A DNA stretch of 64,000 nucleotides from Bursaphelenchus xylophilus (lineage: Eukaryota > Nematoda > Chromadorea > Rhabditida > Aphelenchoididae), in contig CAJFCV020000001.1 in the NCBI GenBank assembly GCA_904066235.2, forward strand, positions 9,362,001-9,426,000, read 5' to 3'. The notes under the pieces were generated by a model. The model did no database searches. It worked only from the letters and a program-made list of their open reading frames with translations, and was not told the origin of the DNA. Positions 43,135 through 55,400 of this stretch are shown piece by piece; the stretch's first letter is position 1; each line of letters begins with the position of its first letter. A program made the translations under genes and the position numbers.

Positions 43135-46100
43135 AAAGCAAATTTTGTTTAATATCCCCAAAGTCCGATATCCTCAAAAAAAAATCAGAAAAATCCGCAG
43201 TTATCGTCAAAAACTACGCGTTTCCACAATATAGTTTCCAACTTGCCAACTTTTTTCCATTCACCTTGTAATTAATGACTTTGTGGGCCCTAATATTCCA
43301 GCATTTGTTCCCATGGAGACCAACCTCAAATGTCCCCCACCCTCACATGATTTCTAATCCCACAATTTCACAAAACTCGGAAAGTAAATACAAAGCGGGT
43401 TATAAATAGGCCCATACAAGGTGGTTACAAATGGAGGAGGGCTGTTACAGCGGTGTAAATACGGATAATGTAGCCTGGGGAATGAAGATACGAAGGCGAA
43501 TTGCTTAAGGTTATCGAACAATACAGGATAGAAATGGTGATTTGTGAATAGATACAGAGGCGGTAAAAAAATAAAAATTAAAGTCCTAGAAAATTAAGCC
43601 ATGCACGCAACATTTCGATTACTTTCGTATTTTTCCCTCAAACTTTGGGTCTCGACACGAAAACTTCCTGGTGTGGAATAAATCCTCTTAAGGGCTCAGT
43701 TTTGGCTCGAACATCATCTCAACAAATAGTTCCTTTTATTATATTTTACCCTTCCGAAAATCCCATTTGTCTAAATTTTACTAGATCTTTTTGTTTCCCG
43801 CAATGAGACGACCATTTTCTCCAAAAAAATCTAACGTCTAGACTAGATCCTCTCCTCTCCAACAGTCAATAAATAATATCCTTAAAATACGCCAACTGCG
43901 TGTTCAAAAATACGAAGGAATCTCCGAAAATAAAGGGCCGTCACCCACCAAAACAAGTCACAATCCGCCCCGACTCCGGGGCTATGTACAGGGCCTGATC
44001 CGCAAAACGGATTATCCCCGCGAAACGTCACGGCCGCTTTTTAACGGCCGCGAAATGATTAATTGAATTGTAAGCGGCTTCAACTCGTAGGGACCTCAAA
44101 TTACATGTAATTACACTATACAACAGGTATTTACACGGCCGCGACGACGCATTGATGACGCCGAGTTCCGGATGTAGACGTGAAGCAGGGAAAAATTTTT
44201 TGGGATAAAAAACGTGAAAATACAAGATTTCAAGGGGGTTTACGATCATTTTCAGTGCCCGATTTAACGCTTAACACGGAGTTGGATGATGCTGATACAA
44301 AATAAATTACGTAGAACGTGCTCAACGGAAACAGATACCCAATGTTCTTTGCTTATCTGCCACTTTAAATCTTCAAATATCCTATAAATTTTTTATGGCC
44401 AAATTACTGCCTCTCACCTATTTTACAACCAAAACTGACCTTCTTGATATCGTTGGCACAAAACTACAACCCCCTAACTAGTTATAACCACCCTAAGTTC
44501 CCTCCATTTCCCATCCGAAAAGTCACAAGAAAGAAATCGATTCAAATATCAAACCCCGATTTCTGCCGCTCCAATTCCTTTATCAATTCCATCCTGAGAC
44601 AATAAAAAGGACGCTCGAAGGTATAAAATTCGAGCGGCCTATCCCCGCATAATCGATATTCCGAAATTTTTTATCAATCGGAAGAAACGTCTCGTTCGGA
44701 ACTTGGTTTTTAAAATCAGCAAAGGAAAAAAATTTAGTTTAATAATGGGTTGGATGTTCAATTTGCCGGGCACAACTCATAAAACACAAAACTTCAAAGA
44801 CAGAATAAATAAATAGAGAAAATTATAGGGATAAAACGGGCAAATTTTTGAGACTATTTGGGAAAAAAAAATCGCATAAAATGTCGCCTATTAAAAACTC
44901 TTATCTGATGTATTGAATAAAATCCTGTTAGCTATTGGTAAATTAAATAAATGCAAAAAAAGAAGTAATCAAACACCTTTGATCGTATAAAAATGTCACT
45001 TTTGCCGCTAAACCGCAGAATTAATCAAATAAATTACATTATCGGATTTAATAAGCAGTAAAGTCCCCATAAATGCAAAAAAATCCTATTAAAATGCGTT
45101 ACATTACTATCTAACAACAATAAATTGCAAATCCAATAACCTTGATCCGGAAGTGCATCAAATAAGTTCTAAAAAGACGGAACACTGAACCTTCGAAATG
45201 ATACTGCTACTACTCTAGGTTCCCAAAACCGCAGATCAAATGTTTAAACAGTAAAAACAGTGAAAGTAAGTAACCTGTCGCCATAAATCAAATAAAGATC
45301 AAGTTTTAAGACTCAAGAATTTATAAAAAAAATAAAACTAGACTATCCCCCGCTTTTTAATGCAAACAAAGTTGGAGGGGAATAAAAGTGTCCCTGGAAT
45401 TTGTTCACGCTTTAGGGCCTGGTGCATGGAAATGTGAATTTATAAATTTAAAAAAAAATGGGAAACAGGCTGATTACAAAAAAGTGGAATTCACTTCTTG
45501 ACAGTTGAATTTATAAGTAGAAGACACATGTGGAAATGTTTTTGAGGTAGGAAGGAGGGGCTTGAAAATTTGACACGGTCTGAGATTTCGCTTAAAAGGT
45601 CGTATTTTACAAGTCCAATAAACTTGACGTACTCTGAAAGCAGGCTTAAAAGCTGTTATTGTACTAGACCTCATTGATGACTAAAGGTAAATACAAAATT
45701 TGATGGAGATACGATGATCCCAGGCCTAGCAATCCCCTTTTCTTATCCAAAAAGGCCAAAATCTCTCCGAACTGACTGAAGATTTTTTGACAGGACTGAA
45801 TTCCTCCTTATGCATTTAAAAACCAACCCCAGAAAAATCAGAATCCGGGCTCTCACCGGCATCTCTTTCTTTATTTTACTCCAAAAAAGTGACTCGACCT
45901 ATTTCAATTACAAAAAAACTAAATTCGATTACAAGTCAAACATCAACAACACACCCAAACATGCGAGAAAACTGCGGAATAATTTGATAGAGGAAGTTAA
46001 ACGGCTTAAACAGTAGCAGTAAAACAAAATGGCGGAGGAAAACGAGACTAAAAGGGTATAAAGGAAGGCCAAAGTACGGGGTTGCACTGCCTGGAGACGA

Positions 46101-48954
46101 CCTGCAAAAATAAATAAGGTAACGTTTTGGGCTAAAATACAAGGCAGATGTTTTGCCGAATTATTTTAAAGTAATAATTTTACATAGTTTCATTCCAAAA
46201 AAATGATGATTTTTCGTCGAAACCTTTAGATAAAATATAAATTTTTTGACTTAAAAGCCCTTGAGGAAACGACTGTGGTATTAGACAGTGTCTACAATAC
46301 CATTTAGTATCTTATTTTGTAAATTAAATATGTCATCATGACAATTTTTTTTAAAAATATCCGCTATTTTCTCAGTAACCCCCAAATTTTTGATAAACAT
46401 TCGAAAAAAAGCAATTTCAAAGTTCATCTACGAAAAGTAAGTAACAAAACACAATATTTACATCTACTACGTATCCTCTTCACAACGGTAAATAAAAAAA
46501 ATCCATGCAATTGCGCAAAAAAGTGCAAAAATCGAGTAATTTATTTTTGTTCGCTCAAATTAACTGCACTTTTGAATTCAAAAGCTGTTTTTAAACTTAA
46601 ATAGAAGTGAAGAGTGTGGTAAGATACTTGGAATACAGAGAATAATGAGTAATGAATCGAACTACAACATTTAAAGTCGATTCTACGGTTACTAAAACGG
46701 GACTTTTTGGTGGGGAAACAGAATCACGCAAAGCTTTCAATTTTTTGGGGGAGAATTCGATATATGACGGGCAAATCGGATAGAAAAATACAGCAAATGT
46801 ATTAAAAATGTTGTACAATGCGGAAGAGAGTCTATAGCGTATGTATTCAAACCTTATTTTTGCAATTTACAGACCAAAACATAGTTTTTTTTCGACTCAA
46901 AAATCCTAAAACTCTTGGTTCTCCCTTTCATAACCGTGTGTTTCCTCTCGAGCAGGGGCTCTAGCCTCGAGGCCAACGCTTTTTTTAGAAAATAATCGCG
47001 TGAAAAAGAGAAAAGAAAGCCACGGAAAACCTCGGGGACAGTGCGCACTCGGGCGCCCGCTTTGCCTGAGGGCGTGGAAAAAACAAAAAGAAAACGTTCG
47101 AGGCTTGAAGCCGGAGTGGTTTGGGGATAAATGGGACGCACTCTCGTTTCAGAAAGAGATATGAGAAATTCCGGAAAATGTGTCATTGTGGCTGCCTTAA
47201 GCGCCTAAAAATCTCAGATTTTAAAAATGGCTTTTTTTATATATAATGGCACATAGATGGATCGAGTTGTAAATATTTATCAGACATGTTTCTGGATTTT
47301 AAATGTTATTTATGGCACAAGGCTGACGGAGTTTCAGGATTTTTTTTGCTTTAAAAATCCAAAAATTTTTCCCTAAAACTTGTAAAATTTGCCAACTTTT
47401 CAGCTGTTTTACGGCCTAATTTTTGTGTTTGCAGCTTCTCTAGGCTACAAATCCTTGGACACAAATATATATACACACCATGCCCTCCGGCGCTCCCTTT
47501 CTCCCCATTTCTCCCAGTTTTTCTCATTTTTTCACTTAAATTCGACTTTTTCTCTTTTTTTCGTTTTCTAAAAACTGCATGCCCTCAGGCAAAAGGACGC
47601 ACCAAGCGTCCTAGGAAATGTTTAGAGAGTGTCTGATAAAAGCCAGAAAGACCAGCTGTTTTTATCGATAATGTTTTATTTCGGGACGATAGAGTGCGAC
47701 AAATGAGAGACGGGCAGAGAAAAAGAGAAAATTCGAGGAATCCAGGAGAAAATGGCAAATTACAGGGAATTTCCAGGTCTTTCTCATGAGCAGTAGACAC
47801 TGTCGTGACATTTCAGCCTCATTAACCATTTATATAGCAGTCACAAGTCAAAAACACAAGAAACGCTACGGTATTCCGCCAGTTTCATATAAAATTCACC
47901 ATCTTTAATGTGAAGGAGTCCGAGACATGTCTCGGATTCGGGTAAGCCTTAGCTTAAGATACAACAAATGTAGTCAGCTTATGCTTACAATGCACTTTTT
48001 GCAATATTCAGCACCTCCGCGTAAAGGGCAGCCATTTTTTTATTCAAAATTCCTAGTATAATATAAAAGGGATGACAGAGTGGGAGGTCCGGAAACATGT
48101 TTACTTATGGCCATGTGCCATTCAATGTGTTATGCAGTCAGCTTTGGAGCTCGGTATATTCGGATAGGGTTACTCTCGAGGCCAAAGGAACACACTTTCA
48201 ATTACCGAAAAAGTGTTAAATCTTTGAATTTAAAGTATATTTTTGAGGTGTAAAAGTTTACTTTGAAAGAAAATGGCTGGGTATTTATTAGAGATGTGTA
48301 AGGGGGAATCCTTAGGATGGAACAAATGTGACAATAAGGGTACGGAAATTGAGCTTTACCTCTAAAAACGATATAGTAATGTAGGGAGGTTCAGGAGACT
48401 TTGAACTTAAAAATTTGGCAATTTTAAGCTCGTTAGGCTTATGAAGTTCTGCGCAATAAAAAGAATGAGGGTTGTTTTACAGCAACTTCTTTCTGTGAAA
48501 GCGTAGGTTGCCTATGTCTTGGCATACAAACGTTCTTTAACAATGGAATTTTGCTTTTCAAGCCAAAAAAATAATTTTCCGGTCTACCGAACTTGATTTT
48601 GAACTTGGCCGATGAGATTTACCGAATTTGAACCCGAAATTTTTTATGCTAATGAACTTGGACTTGAATTATTGAGAGGCCAAACTTAAATTTGAACTTG
48701 GATTTCGGAATTTTTGTAGCTCTTGTGAGACCGAATCCCATCAATGACTTTTCAAAGTTACTTGCGGAGACCCGCCGAAAACACGGCAAAGAGTAGGCGC
48801 AGTATTGGGATACGACTTATTTGTAGAATTTACCTTATTATTGTTTTTAAAATTTTTTAAAACGAACAATGTTTTTCCAAACGACCACGTTCAGCCTCAG
48901 CAACTAACATGGCATGCAATATGTCAACAATAAGTCCGAAATTCGCATAGTAAA

Positions 48955-49100
48955 ACCAAAGGTTTTATTCTCTGGCCGCCCTCCGAATTTTGTATGATCT
49001 CTTGCGAAGCAGGTTAGTGACTAGAAAATCAGAGCCAAATTTCCAGGCGAATGATGTATGGCCTATTTAGAACCGATATGTAAAATTTTATCGACAACCT
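48955..49100. repeat. Dispersed repeat, degenerate copy
   Basis: TTCTCTGGCCGCCCTCCGAA followed by TGATCTCTTGCGAAGC matches the core of the repeat seen at 3820-4016 and 40940-41180, with more divergence and no recognisable tail. Confidence 0.45.
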
Positions 49101-49456
49101 TTTCGTAGCTTTTTTGGATTTTCAGTCAACAACCCTCCATTTTTATTGTAAAACACGTCAACCATCACAAATTCCCGTATTTCCAACCCTCAGCTCCCTT
49201 CGATAACATTTATTTGTCGAGGTAAATATGATAAAATATAGAAATCTGCATAAAATACGAGTCGAATATCTTTAGAAGAGGACTAGAAGAAGGTACTCGA
49301 GAACATAAAATACCTGCCAAAAACAACGGATTACTGCAACAAGAGGAAACTCGTAGCGAAGGCACATAAATAAAGGCTCGATATTCGATAAATGGACCCA
49401 AATTTGTGTACATGAGAGAAAGTTCTGGGGCTATATATTACTATAGGGGGATCAGA

Positions 49457-52400
49457 TCAGTTGTTCAGCCATTTCCTGCTTCCAAATAAGGTTTGTTTCA
49501 GGCGGTTCCCGATACCACTCGTCTTCTGGTCAAGGCTCGAGTCTGTAAGAAGGCTTTGTACTAATTAAACATCAAAATTTACATTAGTTTTTTTTTGATG
49601 AATGTCACCTGGTGTAATATTAATGACTAAAAAAGGCCAAACCAGTTTTACTGTACAAATTCGTATGTATTGTACATCGTCTCATTAGCTTATTGGTAGC
49701 ATACTCGTACTTTATCATCAAAAATTCAAAATTTGTTGGAGTAAAATACAACGAATGTCTAAAATAAGGCTCAAGATTACACCAAAACCATTACCCCAAC
49801 ATAAACTTCTTAACTGGTACATATATCCATAGATTACCCATAAAGCCCCCTTTTGATCTCCAAAAAATCCACTTTCTTGCTCATTTCTCCACCAAATCTT
49901 CTACCAAGCCTTTCTTACCTTCTTTATCAATGGCATGTATTCTCCACGGTTCTCCACTCAACGAATTGCTCTTCATCAACACGCCCGGTCTCTGTGGTTG
50001 ATGACTCTGCTCTTGCCCAACCCTGTTCAACGACATGACCGACCCTTCATGAACCGAGGTTTGATGGACGATTGGTCTCTCGGGTACTCCCCCCAACTTC
50101 CTAATCAGATGTCCAATCCGTCCTCCTTGAGCGTTCTTTTGCGTTGCCTGGGGCTGCGGAGATCTGGAGGCCAAATAGGGAGCGCCGATGGTTCGACGGC
50201 TCGTCACACTCTGCTCATCGTCTTGTCGATGGGTCCGGATGTTATCGTAAAAGTTCTCTTCCTCCTCGATGTTCTGGCTGTTGAGGGAGACACGGTCAAA
50301 GGGCTGAGGAGGAGGCCGCCGAAGACTGCCTTGACGTTGGACTTGAGGGGTCTTTTGAGTGGGCGACAAGTATCCTCTGGGCTGATTTGGTGGTTGGGTT
50401 GATGGAAGGGATGGTCGGTCGACTTGGGAAGGGTTCAGACGTCCAAGGGTGTTCGTTTTTAGACTTGAGGAACGCTGAAAAGATTATTGATAATATTACA
50501 TCTTGCAGAGTCTAAAACAATATAGATTAAGTCCAAAATAATACAAATCACCCAATACCTCATGTCGAAACTCGCTGATCTCACTGTAAACTGGCTCTGG
50601 TGGATGTTCCCGGCTTCCCTGTCGTTGGACTGACCTCGGGCCTCTGGTCTGTTCAAATAAATTATGGATCTTCTCCACCTTGGACGGGTTCAATTTCTCT
50701 TCGTTGATGGTCTGGAAATGGTTGGGTTGATGTTCGTTTCGAATGCCCATTTGTGGGATATGAACATGACCGGGTTGATGTTGATGCACGTGGACTCCGC
50801 CAATCTGGTTATTCTGATGTTGCACCTGACTCTGAGCCATTCTTTGCTGCTTTTTCATCATCATTTGTTGTTGCCAGCTGGGCTGAGACACATTATTGTT
50901 CTGATTATAGTACTGATCAGTGGCTTTTGGTCGTTTGGGGCCATCCAGAGGATGTAATTCCCCAATCACCGAGTCCAACAGTGAGGTCGCGTCTTCCAAT
51001 TTCTGTTTCGGGGCCAATTTCTGCGCCAGCGTTGAGGATTGAGCGGCTGGGCGTTGAACACTGGTCTGGAGCGGATCCTTTTCCTGTTCATATCGACGCA
51101 TGCCTCGATCCATGGAGCCCGAGTAATTCGTATTTTGCGGGACATTCAGGCGGGAATGGGGGTCCGGGAGGGGATTCTGGACTTTTACTGTGGTATTGGC
51201 GATTGGTCGTTGTCGCGGCGACTTCTGCGGATCAACTTGGATCGTGGGGAAGGATCGGCGCTTCTCAAAGTTCTGAAAAATTCAATTTTTTATTGAAATT
51301 CAATAAAATCATCCCTATTTCCCTGATCAGTCAGAATTTCAAAGAAGAGGACTTACCGGATCTGTATTGAGCTCCAATTCCGCGACCAACGCGTTCATTT
51401 GATGTACTGGGTCTGGAGGATGAAGATATTGTTGACTCGAAGTCGACCCATACCCACTCGTGTTCGATGGGGGATACGGTTGGGGTGTTCTTGTGGGTCC
51501 ATAAATGGCGTCAGGCAAACTCTGGATGGATCCTCTCTGGAATTGGACAAAAGCCCCTGAGGCGGTTCGTTGGAGCGAGTTGTAGGCCGGCTTCCCATCA
51601 TGCGAGTTCTGACTTCCCCCACTGTATTCATGACTTGAGGCCGCCCGATCAACACTGTCGCTGGTCGACGGGCGGATGTTTCCATGGGAATTAACCTTCT
51701 GGAGATCGTAGGACTCGGTGATGACAAAGCCCGGAGCACCCTGTTCATTGGGCCGATAGGGACGGGGCTTGATTGGAGCGCCGTTATGGATGGGTTGTTG
51801 GACTTGGACTGGAGGTGGAGGAGGCTGGGAAACGGGTTCGCTAGAAAATGAATTTGATGTTACAGTATGCTTGATACTTTCAAAACATGATTTAGAGACT
51901 CTCAACTACTTAATGGAAGCATAGATTCTACTAAAAGCATTTTTGTTCCGCTTAAAATATCTAATATTCTCCTTGACACCTCCAAAAATGATGATTAATA
52001 TAAATTTTTGTCTTTTCCACTTTCCGAATAACACCACTTCCTATATATCAAAATATGTCAAATACCTACTTCTTTGTCTTCTTGTCCTTGGCCGCTTGTT
52101 TGTCGCGTTTCTCTCGCTTGGCCGCGTTGATTGCGGCCACTTCGGCCGAACAACTGCCCAGCGAGTGTTCCTCGTCCGACTCGCCGCTGCTGCCCACTCG
52201 GCGGATCTAAAGATTGTTGAATTAGTGCCTGAGGGGATTAATGGTCAAGCCGAAAGATGACCGGCTAATTCATGGCCCAGTTTTTTGTGCAGAAAATGTC
52301 AGAAAGGAGCTATACAAATTTGTGCAAACAAAAAAGAAATTCAATGACTTTTGTTTACAAGAAAATATAAGGCAACCAAACAATTGATATCTCAAATCAA

Positions 52401-55400
52401 AGCACCGTACCTGATTATTAAGAGGGCCACTTCCCGGCTTGTCCACCCATGTTTTGATATCATCTTGAAGCCATTTTCGGGTATAATCCAGTCTTTCGGC
52501 AGAATTTTTGGACGGCAAAACAATGGTCTCCGTTACCTCAACATCACCGGACTCGGCCTGAAGAAATATTTATAAATATGCAGCTTATGACTGATAATTT
52601 TGGGCAATATAAAGATAAACATAAAAAACTCTGAGCATCAAAAAATTTTTACAAATTAATATTAGCAAAAACTAGTGCAATATAAACTTCGAAACAAATA
52701 TTAAAGTGAAACAGAAAATCATCAGTTGACTGGTCATATTTACCGTTGCCTTTTGAAGCCTTGGCCGTTGAGCAGAAGATTTGAACTGAGCATTCACAGC
52801 GTTCGCCTTCTGAACAGCAGCTGACGGAGCTTTCTGCTGCGCCGTTTGTTGGAATCTGGCCGGTTGAGGTTGTTTTTGAGGATGTATCCGTCTAAAGGAA
52901 TCAATATAGATCACCATCACATCAATGATTCTTCCAAATTTTGAGATTAACCAAATTTTCTCTAGTATAATATAATCCCAACTTTTAGTTAGAAAATATC
53001 TTAAATACGAGTAATACAACCTTGAAATATCTGTGTATCCTTTGAATATTGACTACGCCACACAAAGAACACAAGATTTCAGGTCATAGGACAAATAAAA
53101 CACCAAAACGCCTGAGGCGATAGATCTAAAGAGTCGCAGAATTACAGATTAGATGGAGGTAAAGGTCACTTGACCTGAACTTGAGGCCATCTCGGACTGT
53201 TTTTTGGGCCGGGAAAGCTTCGTTTCTTGGGCTGATAAATAGGCCCTTATCCAAGTGCAAATTTCTCTCATTTCATTTTCGGTTCGGACAGGTGGGCCAA
53301 CACAATCCCGAGGCTTAAAGGGAACGAAGAATGTCGAGCAGATTGCCCAATATTTATAACCTTTGGTTGTGAGACTAACATCATTAAAATTGAGGGTGGT
53401 TTCAGTAATTTTTTCATACATTATACTACCTCCGATAGTGTGCTTGATATTATTCTTTGATCATTGATCAATTAAAAATCCACTAGTGTTTTTTATAGTC
53501 TGTCTCACCTCTTTTAAACTATTGGAAGTAAAATTGCATCACTTTTAGACCTCAACGCGTACTTTTTATATTATACTAGGGTCAGTCATATGGTCTGGGC
53601 TGATCGAACTAGACCTCTTAAATGTACCTAGCCACACGTTTTCCAGAAAAGTTGACTTATAAACAAATAATTCAAATAAATTTTTTATCAATTTTCCCAA
53701 AATAACCTAATTTTTAGCAATTTTTCTTTAAAAAATCAAAATCTTTTATCCAAACACCACTAATCGCCTTTAAAACTCTTACACATTACTTCCGCCATCT
53801 TGACTGACACTTTTGACCAGCTGCGGCCTTTGCGGTGATGTTGTTTTAGGTTGGGATTTCAAGCTATTCTTAGCCTGCAGTTGATTCCCCACCGGGAATT
53901 TCTCGGGCTTCTGGATCGTCCGTTCCGTCGGCTTTTTACTCGGCTCAACCGTTTCCTTTTTGAGATCCTCGAAGATTTGGTCCAAATAATCGATGGCTTC
54001 CTTGAACTTTGTTCGATGCTGCTGGTGTTTGTAGCGGGCCTGGTCGATCATTTGGTCAAGTTGTTGCGAGGCCTTGTCCAGGGCGACGCTGAAACAACCA
54101 ACCATTAAAAAAATAATTTTGAAAAAAATATTGTTATCCATGCATGGATAACAATATTTTTTTTCGCTACACATCAAATAAGATGAGATTTGGCTATCTT
54201 GTAGAGAATCGAATTTGACACACATAGACAAAAAAAATTTGTCTATACGATCTTGCAACTTGCACTTTTGGGTTGCAGAAGGTTTAAAAATGATTTTTTT
54301 TCAATCGTCATTGCGAAGTTTATACGACGGGGTTCCTTACAATTTATATATTTTCTGAAAGCTGGCTTTTTACTCTACTCCCATGCCAAATTTCAGCCTT
54401 CTAGCTCAAATGGCTAGCGAGATATGGAGAGAGAAAGCAAGCGCGCTACGAAAAAAATAGAAAAAGTCGCGGAGATCGGTTGTGTCCCAAAAGTACAGAA
54501 TGCCGTGCCATGACGTCAATGGTAGAATGTTTTAAAAGGTCTCCAAATGGTCTATAAGGTACTCTAAACAAAAATTAACGTTGAATAAACTCCATCAATT
54601 CTCGTTATCTTTTTTTTGTTTATAAACATTCGCAAAAAAATTGGATTACTTTTTTAAAACATGTTGTTAATCCTATTTGCCCAAAAAATGGGTAAAAAAT
54701 CAAGTTTAAAATAAATTTAGGGGCCCTCAAAGCATGGTTGATACTACTTCAACCATCCATTCAACCTTTAACAAAAAAAAAATCACGATCCAAAAAATTA
54801 CAGTAACCACAAAAATCCCCGCAAAAAATCTCTCCGAATTCTTCCAAAACCCTGTCCACTCCAAGATTTCCCCTAAAATCGTTTCAATTTTACTTGTAAT
54901 TAAAGATAATTTAGGCGAAAGGCAGAGGTTTCCCAAAAATAATGGGAACCCAGAGAGATCGAAGAGGTCCTCAAATCTCGAGCTTTTGACAAGTCTCGAG
55001 AGGAAAAAAATGGGATTTGAGGGCTCTGGAAATTAGTGAGCGCCCCAAAGGTTACTCTTAATCAGCTGCGAAGTGGAAATGAACTGTAAACAAATATTCG
55101 AGGGGAAAATTCTAATGGTCATTTAGTGAAAAAATTGATTTCATGGAGAAATTCAAAGAAGATTTTTTAAGATTTCCGATAGCACATATAAAACTTAATC
55201 CATTGCCTTGATATAAATAGTTACAAACAAAAAAATAAATAAATCTCAAAGTCTGACTTTCAATCTAAACTAATCTAAAATAAGGGCCGGAAACAAGTCG
55301 TCGAATGAAACTAAACAGTTTAACGGATACTCCATCCTCGGCACCTGTTCATTCAGGAAACAAGTTCTCGTGAGATCATGCAATGAGTAATCAGTCATCT

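Larger units (their letters stand above)
35330..49456. other. 14-kb region without a supported gene
   Basis: Between the CRTC 5' end and the 3' end of the large right-hand gene I find no coding gene. Much of it (35350-36950, 38200-41700) is AT-rich with runs of A and T at short intervals, as in nematode introns. GC-richer islands occur near 37030-37380, 40070-40200, 43910-44170, 46950-47120 and 47560-47800. Some could be CRTC promoter, 5' UTR exon or enhancer sequence. Repeats are listed separately. Confidence 0.45.

Noticed and set aside
49680..49725. tRNA A-box-like stretch TTAGCTTATTGGTAGCA
   Set aside because: No B-box or pairing stems follow within tRNA distance.
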